From Saccharothrix sp. NRRL B-16348 (GTDB lineage: Bacteria; Actinomycetota; Actinomycetes; Mycobacteriales; Pseudonocardiaceae): a stretch of 64,000 nucleotides of DNA. Below the pieces are notes generated by a model. The model saw only the letters and a list, made by a program, of their open reading frames with translations, had not been told where the DNA came from and did no database searches. This document shows positions 57,930 through 64,000 of the stretch, piece after piece. Position numbers and translations under genes: made by a program. The number at the start of each line of letters is the position of its first letter. Position 1 is the first letter of the stretch. The stretch lies in NCBI RefSeq assembly GCF_001280085.1, contig NZ_LGED01000203.1, positions 1 through 64,000 on the forward strand, written 5' to 3'.

Positions 57930-59930
57930 ATGGACGCGCGACGGTTCGGCCGCACCGCCCGCTTGGTCGCCCTGGCCGCGGTCGGCGGGGTGACGTGCCT
58001 CGTGCTCGTCCCCGTCGCGATCAACGCCGCCACCGGCGGGTCCGCGCTGCCCGTGCTCGGCCCGCACGCGCGGTGGCTGTGGCCGGCGCTGATCGGGCTG
58101 TCCGCGCTCACCGCGTGCCTCGCGGCGTGGGACCGGCTGAGCGCGCTGCTCGTGCGGCGACGGCCCGCGCACCCCGCCAACCGACGGGTGGCGTTGGAGC
58201 GGGTGGAGCGGTTCGTGCGGGCGCGGGTGGACGGGTCGCCGGCCGAGCAGCTGCGGCTCAAGCTCGGTGTCGTGCCGAGGGTCGGGCCGCGCCTGTCGAC
58301 GCGGGTGCGCCACCCGGTGGTCGTGGCGGGCGAGGCGGGCGCGGGCAAGACGACGTTGCTGCTGGAGCTGGCCGAGGCGTTGCTGGCGCGCGCCGCGCTC
58401 GACCCCGTGCAGCCGGTGCCGGCGCTGGTGGACCTCGGCGGGTGGCGGCGTGACGACGACTTCGGCGAGTGGCTGCTGCGCGTGCTCGCCGACCGGTACC
58501 GGATCGCGCCGCGGGTCGGGCGGGCGTGGCTGCGGGAGCGCAACCTCGTGCTGCTGTTCGACGGGCTGGACGACCTGGCGCCCGCCGACCGGGTCGAGTG
58601 CCTGGCGTGGATCACCGCGCTGAACGTGCCGCAGGTCGTGCTGTGCACCGCGAGCGACGAGCACGAGCACTTGCCCCGCTGCGACGTCGTCCAGGTGGAA
58701 CCGCTGTCGCGCACCGTGGTGCAGGAGCTGATCGCCGCGTGCGGCCCGCGGCTGGACGGCCTGCACGACGAGCTGGAGAAGAACCCGGACCTGTGGGACG
58801 AGCTGCGCACGCCGCTCGCGTTCGGCCTGCTGGCGTTGGCGTACCGGGCCGGGCGGGCGGAGTACCGGGGCGTGCTGGACACCTACGTGGTGGAGTCGGC
58901 GGCACGCGGCGCGACGCGTCCGGAGCGGACGGTGCGGGCGTTGCGGTTCCTGGCCCGCATCGCGCGGCGCAAGCGCGACCTGCTGGCCCGGTCTCGGCTG
59001 CCCGCGCGGCACGTGTGGCTGGACTTCGTCGGCCCGGACGTGGTGTGGCGGCTGTTCCGGCGGGCCGCGCCGGGCGCGTTGGCGGGCGCGGCGGCGGCGT
59101 TGTGCTTCGTGGTCGGCGTGCGGCTGGGCCTGGTGGCGGCCGCGGTCGCCGCCGTGGCCACGGTCCTGGTGCCGCACAGCGCTTTCCGGGTGACGCGTCG
59201 TGACCCGAGGCGCGGGAACCTCTGGGCGGCAACGGGTTTCGCCGCCGGCGCGGTGACGACCGGCGGTGTGGCGGCGCTCGGCGGTGTGCTCGGCGCGCAG
59301 GTCGCGCGGTGGCCCGCGGCGGTCGGGTACGGGCTGGTCGTCGTGGTCGCGCTGCTCGTCGCGTACGGCAACACGCGTGACCGGTACTGGGCGGTGGCGT
59401 GCGCGCTCGTGCCCGCCGGGGCGATGGTGGTGACCGGACCGTCGGCGGAACTGCTGGCCGGGTTGGGCATCGGGCTCGGCACGGGCGCGGTGGCGGGCGC
59501 GTTCGTCGGCGGTCTGCGCGAGGTGTGGTCCGGGGTGCGGGTCCGGCCGGCCACCGGACTGCGCTGGCTGCCCGCGGCGGGCGCGGTCGGGGTGGGCCTC
59601 GCGGCGCTCGCGGGCGCCGACGTCCGGCCGTCGGCGTGGGGCGCGGCAACCGGGCTGCTGGTCGGGCTGGTCGTCACGCCGATCGCGACGAGACCGTTCC
59701 ACCCGGTCGCCGAACTGCTCGCCCGGCCGCTCGCGCTGGACGAGTTCCCGTTGCGCCGCAAGGCGATCCTGCAGTCCGCGCGGGACCGGGTGCTGCTGGT
59801 GGACGGGCACCGGTTCCCGCACGAGGTGGTCCGCGACCACCTCGCCGAGTGCGACCCGGCCGAGCTGGCGACGAGCGTCGAGCGCCGGCGCGCCGAGCTC
59901 AGCCCCACCGGGTCCGGCCCCACGGCTTGA
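57930..59930 (+). CDS. Transmembrane NACHT/STAND-type NTPase
   Basis: 666 residues. Two N-terminal helices (residues 10-30 and about 45-65) precede a NACHT core: Walker A VVVAGEAGAGKTTLLLELAE (about 130-149), Walker B RNLVLLFDGLDDLAPADRVE (about 200-219, with D-G-L-D-D), then VVQVEPLSRTVVQELI and LRTPLAFGLLALAY (winged-helix-like part). Residues ~365-600 have about eight hydrophobic helices, and a polar tail of ~65 follows. GGAGGG lies 3-8 nt before ATG. STAND NTPases act as signal-triggered switches, in some cases in phage defence, but this type has no sensor repeats. Its 3' end overlaps the next gene by 32 nt. Confidence 0.8.
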   Translation: MDARRFGRTARLVALAAVGGVTCLVLVPVAINAATGGSALPVLGPHARWLWPALIGLSALTACLAAWDRLSALLVRRRPAHPANRRVALERVERFVRARVDGSPAEQLRLKLGVVPRVGPRLSTRVRHPVVVAGEAGAGKTTLLLELAEALLARAALDPVQPVPALVDLGGWRRDDDFGEWLLRVLADRYRIAPRVGRAWLRERNLVLLFDGLDDLAPADRVECLAWITALNVPQVVLCTASDEHEHLPRCDVVQVEPLSRTVVQELIAACGPRLDGLHDELEKNPDLWDELRTPLAFGLLALAYRAGRAEYRGVLDTYVVESAARGATRPERTVRALRFLARIARRKRDLLARSRLPARHVWLDFVGPDVVWRLFRRAAPGALAGAAAALCFVVGVRLGLVAAAVAAVATVLVPHSAFRVTRRDPRRGNLWAATGFAAGAVTTGGVAALGGVLGAQVARWPAAVGYGLVVVVALLVAYGNTRDRYWAVACALVPAGAMVVTGPSAELLAGLGIGLGTGAVAGAFVGGLREVWSGVRVRPATGLRWLPAAGAVGVGLAALAGADVRPSAWGAATGLLVGLVVTPIATRPFHPVAELLARPLALDEFPLRRKAILQSARDRVLLVDGHRFPHEVVRDHLAECDPAELATSVERRRAELSPTGSGPTA

Positions 59931-60375
59931 ACACCGACAGCACGGTGTTGAAGACGTAGAGCGCCGACGACACGCACGCCGCCGCGAACACGTCGCCGCC
60001 CGCCGTGCCGACGACACCGTCCGCCGCCTCGTGCAGGCCGGAGCGCAGCGAGAACGTCGTGGCCACGACCGCGATGACGGTCAGCACGAACTTCACCAGC
60101 ACCCACCGGTGCTTCACCAGGCCCCACTTCGTGCCGAGCGACAGCACCACGCCGGTGACCAGCGAGCCCAGCGCCAGCGGTAACACGACGAGGTCGCCGA
60201 GCAGCTCCATCGCCTGGTAGAGCTGAGGTGCGTCGAACGCCGCCACCGCCAGCACGAGCATGCCGATCGTGACGCCGAGCCAGCCCACGGACGTGACGAC
60301 GTGCAGCAGCAGCCACGTCTTGCGCGCCGTCGGCCTCATGCCCGGCCGGGCTTTGCCGGTCTTCACGGTTGTCAT
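59899..60375 (-). CDS. DUF2269-like membrane protein
   Basis: 158 residues with four helices: TWLLLHVVTSVGWLGVTIGM, LVVLPLALGSLVTGVVLSLG, WVLVKFVLTVIAVVATTFSL and VFAAACVSSALYVFNTVLSV. The helix LLLHVVTSVGWLGV, with the His-x-x-x-S-x-G-W, and KWGLVKHRWVLVKF are typical of DUF2269. No catalytic residues are evident. The 3' end overlaps the NACHT gene by 32 nt in the opposite direction. Confidence 0.7.
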   Translation of the reverse strand: MTTVKTGKARPGMRPTARKTWLLLHVVTSVGWLGVTIGMLVLAVAAFDAPQLYQAMELLGDLVVLPLALGSLVTGVVLSLGTKWGLVKHRWVLVKFVLTVIAVVATTFSLRSGLHEAADGVVGTAGGDVFAAACVSSALYVFNTVLSVFKPWGRTRWG

Positions 60376-60435
60376 GGCGCACAGCGTGGCGCGCCGTGCG
60401 CCGTCACCGCGTCGGTCCGGCGGCGGCTCCCGCGG

Positions 60436-61233
60436 CTACGCCTGACGACGTACCCAGTGCGCCGGGCGGGTCACGGACTTCGGCAGCTTCGTCGTGTCGT
60501 CGCCCTTGGCCGCGTCCACCTGGGCCTGGGTGAGGAAGAAGGCGCCGGTCAGGTTCGCGCCGGACAGGTCGGCGCCGCGCAGGTCCGCGCCGATGAAGTC
60601 GACCAGCCGCAGGTCCGCGTTGGTCAGCTTGGCGCCGATGAGGTACGCGCCGCGCAGGTTGGACGCCCGGAGGTTGGCGCCCTTGAGGTCCTTGCCGATC
60701 AGGTCCGCGCCCCGGCGGTTCTTGCCCTTGCCGCGGGTCAGCTCGCTGGCGCGCAGCAGCAGGGCGTTCGCGCGCTCCCAGTGCGGTCCGACGTCCAGCG
60801 CCAGCAGCTCTTCGGGCGTGCCGGTGGTGAGCGCCTCGATCGTCTTCCTCAGCTCGCGCACGGCGGGGTGCAGCGCGCGGGCCGGTTCCAGGTCCAGCGC
60901 CTCGGTCAGGTACCAGAGCAGTTCGTGCAGCTGTCTCATGACCGGGAACACGTCGAACATGGTCTTCGCCGACGCGGGGTCGTCACGCCAGCTCGTGCCG
61001 CCGAACGTCACCTGCGCCACCTGCTGGCCCGCGCCGAAGCAGTCGTAGACCGTGCAGCCGGTGAAACCCGTGTCCCGCAGCTTGGTGTGGATGCCGCAGC
61101 GGAAGTCGTCGCGCAGGTTCGGGCACGGCGTGCGGGCGGGCTTGTCGATCGCGAAGTCGACCGACTTGGCGAACGCGGGCACCACGCAGCACAGGGCGAA
61201 GCAGCGCGTGCAGTCGGCGCGGAGGTCGTTCAT
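60436..61233 (-). CDS. Pentapeptide repeat protein with N-terminal Cys cluster
   Basis: 265 residues. The N-terminus has DCTRCFALCCVVPAFAKSVD (C-x2-C-x3-C-C, residues 8-16), then PCPNL, RCGIHTKL and GCTVYDCFGAGQ, eight Cys in 65 residues, suited to a metal site. The middle is helical. Residues ~175-235 are about ten pentapeptide repeats of the A(D/N)LxG type (GADLIGKDLKGANLRASNLR, GADLRGADLSGANLTGA), which form a right-handed beta helix that can mimic DNA. Its ATG overlaps the recQ stop by 4 nt, so it is made with RecQ and may act in DNA processes. Confidence 0.85.
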   Translation of the reverse strand: MNDLRADCTRCFALCCVVPAFAKSVDFAIDKPARTPCPNLRDDFRCGIHTKLRDTGFTGCTVYDCFGAGQQVAQVTFGGTSWRDDPASAKTMFDVFPVMRQLHELLWYLTEALDLEPARALHPAVRELRKTIEALTTGTPEELLALDVGPHWERANALLLRASELTRGKGKNRRGADLIGKDLKGANLRASNLRGAYLIGAKLTNADLRLVDFIGADLRGADLSGANLTGAFFLTQAQVDAAKGDDTTKLPKSVTRPAHWVRRQA

Positions 61234-63032
61234 GCGCTCAACGTGTCCAGGATCTGCTCACCGTACTTGGCGAGCTTGTTCTCGCCGACGCCGCTGATCG
61301 CGCTCAGCTCGTCCAACGTCGACGGTGTCGTGGCCGCGATCTGCCGCAGCGTGGCGTCGTTGAAGATGATGTAGGGCGGGACGCCCTGCTCCCTCGCCTG
61401 CACCGTCCGCCACGCCCGCAGCTTCTCGAACACCGGCATGGCCTCGGCGGGCAGGTCCACCGGCGCGTTCTTCGCCGCCTTGGCGGTCTTGACCTTGGCC
61501 AGGCGTTCCGGCTCACGCCGCATCAGCACCTTGCGGCCCTGGTAGAGCACCTCGTCGCTGCCGGGCGTGACGACGAGCGTCGAGTACTCGCCCTCGACCG
61601 CGATCAGGCCCTGCGCCAGGAGCTGGCGGATCACGCCGCGCCAGCCGCTCTCGTTCAGCTCCGTGCCGATGCCGAAGACCTTCAGCTGGTCGTGGTCGTG
61701 CTGGATGACCTTCGCGGTCTTGCGGCCGAGCAGGATGTCGATCGTCTGGCCCGCGCCGAACTTCTGCCGCCGTTCGTTGCGCAGGCGCACCACGGTGGAC
61801 AGCACCTTCTGCGCGGCCACCGTGCCGTCCCACGTCTCCGGCGGCGCGAGGCAGGTGTCGCAGTTGCCGCACGGCGTGCCGGACTGGCCGAAGTACTCCA
61901 GCAGCCGCACCCGGCGGCACTCGACCGTCTCGCACAGCGCGAGCATCGCGTCGAGGTGGGCCATGAGCTTGCGGCGGTGCTGCTGGTCGCCCTCGGAGTC
62001 GTCGATCATCTTGCGCTGCTGCACGACGTCCTGCAGGCCGTAGGCCAGCCACGCGGTGGACGGCAGCCCGTCACGGCCCGCGCGGCCCGTCTCCTGGTAG
62101 TAGCCCTCCACGGACTTCGGCAGGTCGAGGTGGGCGACGAACCGCACGTCCGGCTTGTCGATGCCCATGCCGAACGCGATGGTGGCGACCATCACCAGGC
62201 CGTCCTCGCGCAGGAACCGGGACTGGTTGCGCGAGCGGACGCCCGCGTCGAGGCCCGCGTGGTAGGGCAGGGCCGCGATGCCGTTCTGGGTGAGGAACTC
62301 GGCGGTCTTCTCCACCGAGTTGCGCGAGAGGCAGTAGACGATGCCCGCGTCGCCCTTGTGCTCGGTGCGCAGCAGTTCCAGCAGCTGCTTCTTCGGCTCG
62401 TTCTTGGGCACGATCCGGTACTGGATGTTCGGGCGGTCGAAGCTGGCGACGAAGTGCTTCGCGTCACCGAGGTTGAGGCGCTCGGCGATCTCGGCGTGCG
62501 TGGCCGGCGTGGCGGTCGCCGTGAGCGCGATGCGGGGCACCTCCGGCCACCGTTCGTGCAGGTGGGAGAGCGCCAGGTACTCCGGCCGGAAGTCGTGGCC
62601 CCACTGCGAGACGCAGTGCGCCTCGTCGATGGCGAACAGGGCGATCTTGCCCCGTTCCAGCAGGCGGGTGGTCTGCTCGGTGCGCAGGCGTTCGGGGGCG
62701 AGGTAGAGCAGGTCCAGCTCGCCCGCCAGGAACTCGGCCTCGACGAGGGCCCGTTCGTCGGGGAACTGGGTCGAGTTGAGGAACCCGGCGCGCACGCCGA
62801 GGTCGCGCAACGCGTCCACCTGGTCCTGCATCAGCGCGATGAGCGGCGAGACGACCACACCGGTGCCGTCGCGCACCAGGGAGGGGATCTGGTAGCACAG
62901 CGACTTCCCACCCCCGGTGGGCATGAGCACCAACGCGTCCCCACCGGAGACGACGTGGTCGACGATGTCCTGCTGCTCCCCGCGGAAGGACTCGTACCCG
63001 AAAATCCTTCGCAGCACCTCTTGCGAAGCCAT
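61230..63032 (-). CDS. recQ: ATP-dependent DNA helicase RecQ
   Basis: 600 residues. Helicase motifs: ALVLMPTGGGKSLCYQIPSL (Walker A), VVSPLIALMQDQV, ALFAIDEAHCVSQWGHDFRP (DEAH), ALTATATP, and VATIAFGMGIDKPDVRFVAH with YYQETGRAGRDGLP (motif VI). The RecQ-C-terminal zinc module is CRRVRLLEYFGQSGTPCGNC followed by DTC. A winged helix and a C-terminal HRDC domain (VPPYIIFNDATLRQIAATTP, SGVGENKLAKYG) complete a full-length enzyme. It unwinds recombination and stalled-fork structures 3' to 5'. TAGGAT lies 6 nt before ATG (leaderless). Confidence 0.96.
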   Translation of the reverse strand: MASQEVLRRIFGYESFRGEQQDIVDHVVSGGDALVLMPTGGGKSLCYQIPSLVRDGTGVVVSPLIALMQDQVDALRDLGVRAGFLNSTQFPDERALVEAEFLAGELDLLYLAPERLRTEQTTRLLERGKIALFAIDEAHCVSQWGHDFRPEYLALSHLHERWPEVPRIALTATATPATHAEIAERLNLGDAKHFVASFDRPNIQYRIVPKNEPKKQLLELLRTEHKGDAGIVYCLSRNSVEKTAEFLTQNGIAALPYHAGLDAGVRSRNQSRFLREDGLVMVATIAFGMGIDKPDVRFVAHLDLPKSVEGYYQETGRAGRDGLPSTAWLAYGLQDVVQQRKMIDDSEGDQQHRRKLMAHLDAMLALCETVECRRVRLLEYFGQSGTPCGNCDTCLAPPETWDGTVAAQKVLSTVVRLRNERRQKFGAGQTIDILLGRKTAKVIQHDHDQLKVFGIGTELNESGWRGVIRQLLAQGLIAVEGEYSTLVVTPGSDEVLYQGRKVLMRREPERLAKVKTAKAAKNAPVDLPAEAMPVFEKLRAWRTVQAREQGVPPYIIFNDATLRQIAATTPSTLDELSAISGVGENKLAKYGEQILDTLSA

Positions 63033-63191
63033 CGCGCGATCCTAACCGACCCCTCCGACACCTCCTGCGGTCCGACCCTCGAACACGGTCCGGCGATGCC
63101 ACCGGAAGGGCCGCCGCGGGATCTTGGCATCAGGTGACCCGCGACACGGCGGCCCGGAATGGGTGAAGATGGTGGGCAGGGGGTGGTGGCC

Positions 63192-64000
63192 GTGGGGGAG
63201 CTTTCCGGGGACGAGGCCAAAGCGCTCGCGAGCAGTTTGCGGCGATTGATGCAGTTGACCGCGAACCTCGTCGAGCAGGACGGTGAGGTGGCGCCGTTGC
63301 TCGCGCGGCTCCGTGGGCACCTCGGGTGTGAGTTGGCGCAGGTGTTGTCGGTCGCCACGAAGTTCGAGGTGTGGGAGCACGTCAACCTCCAGCGGGGTGT
63401 CGACGCCTACCTCGCGGAGCACACGCCGGATGCCCAGTGGTTCGGCGTGGGTGGGCAGCACCGCGGCCACGAGGACGTCATGGGGATGCTCCTGGCCGCG
63501 CGGCACTCGGTGGGGTTCGGGCTCGGGTCGGCCGACTACGCGACCGCGGCGGTGGGGCCGGCGGACAGCGTCGAGGTCGTGCAGCTGGGCCTGGTGCCGA
63601 CCACGGCGCCCGACGGCACGCCCGTGCTGGTGGCCATCCGCGGGGCGAACGACTACGGGCCGCCGGTGTGCCGGTTGGAGGTGCTCGCGGCCGATCGCGC
63701 GGCGGCGCGGGCGGTCGGTGGGGAGATCGAGCGGTTGATGCGGGAGCACGACGTGTTCCGGCGGCAGGTGCTGGCGTTCGGGGTGAGCGAGCACCGGGGC
63801 AACGAGCTGCTGACGTTCCTGCCGCGGCCCGCGCTGGACGCCGACGACGTGGTGCTGCCGGACGGCGTGCTGGACTCGATCGAGGAGCACGTGGTCGGCA
63901 TCGCCGAGCACTCCGAACGGCTGCTCGCGGCGGGACAGCACCTCAAGCGCGGGCTGCTGCTGCACGGTCCGCCCGGCACCGGCAAGACCCACACCGTCCG
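63192..64000 (+). CDS. AAA+ ATPase (3' truncated by the window edge)
   Basis: About 270 residues are visible. The N-terminal ~225 residues are a specific domain (LASSLRRLMQLTANLVEQDG, VQLGLVPTTAPDGTPVLVAI, LPRPALDADDVVLPDGVLDS). Then comes the AAA+ start: HLKRGLLLHGPPGTGKTHTV with Walker A G-P-P-G-T-G-K-T at the very edge. The pattern resembles actinobacterial Cdc48/FtsH-like AAA proteins of unknown substrate. GTG 63192 has AGGGG 9 nt upstream; in-frame GTG 63186 and ATG 63159 are alternatives. It is divergent from recQ. Confidence 0.8.
   Translation, partial: MGELSGDEAKALASSLRRLMQLTANLVEQDGEVAPLLARLRGHLGCELAQVLSVATKFEVWEHVNLQRGVDAYLAEHTPDAQWFGVGGQHRGHEDVMGMLLAARHSVGFGLGSADYATAAVGPADSVEVVQLGLVPTTAPDGTPVLVAIRGANDYGPPVCRLEVLAADRAAARAVGGEIERLMREHDVFRRQVLAFGVSEHRGNELLTFLPRPALDADDVVLPDGVLDSIEEHVVGIAEHSERLLAAGQHLKRGLLLHGPPGTGKTHTV

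Overview
The window is very GC-rich, actinobacterial DNA, with genes packed on both strands, many GTG starts and 4-nt stop/start overlaps. The order uvrB, coaE, rpsA, polA and pdtaR matches the mycobacterial chromosome order (Rv1633, Rv1631, Rv1630, Rv1629, Rv1626). Large accessory blocks are inserted here, and the gene content (DUF5685, paired DUF402 proteins, YhgE/Pip module, transmembrane NACHT protein) suits a Pseudonocardiaceae genome such as Saccharothrix, Actinosynnema or Lentzea. This placement is inferred from synteny and style; no rRNA is present. I found no tRNA, rRNA, IS element, prophage or CRISPR array.

Layout. Positions 1-4360 form a conflict island: the C-terminal part of a polymorphic toxin with a deaminase-like tip, a SUKH-type immunity protein, a YezG-like protein and a RES/antitoxin pair with its own operators. 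From 4340 to 9400 come a GNAT, a Crp-type regulator with a class III cyclase-like partner, an S9 peptidase, and terC under a likely yybP-ykoY (Mn2+) riboswitch. From 9660 to 16300 lie a hydrolase-ABC fusion with its permease, two small proteins, and an ECF-like sigma factor coupled to a 409-aa partner. A 500-bp degenerate short-period repeat array separates these from uvrB.

The core block 16839-25093 holds uvrB, DUF5685, two DUF402 genes, coaE-GrpB, a lipoprotein and rpsA. The accessory block 25286-39260 lies between rpsA and polA. It contains a methyltransferase, a GNAT, a TetR-controlled YhgE/Pip module with a degenerate ATP-binding subunit, a two-gene set that looks like a KAP P-loop NTPase split in two, an SDR/kinase pair, a Gfo/Idh/MocA oxidoreductase, a TetR/membrane pair, a secreted hydrolase with a GNAT, HxlR with a membrane protein, and a small secreted disulfide protein.

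From 39288 come polA, a thioesterase, a lipoprotein, a complete branched-chain amino acid ABC importer (livK, then a strong hairpin, then livHMGF) and pdtaR. The last part (49081-64000) holds a TPP enzyme, DinB, a secreted protease and a PI-PLC-like protein, an MFS pump, RidA, a hydrolase, a transmembrane NACHT NTPase, a pentapeptide protein coupled to recQ, and a truncated AAA ATPase.

Regulation is unusually readable. Sixteen genes have a TANNNT hexamer 6-8 nt before the start codon, the signature of leaderless transcription. Several regulators sit beside clear palindromic operators. The best candidates for something new are the split, degenerate KAP pair (30256-32023), the transmembrane NACHT protein (57930-59930), the YhgE/Pip module with its pseudo-ATPase, and the sigma/partner pair.
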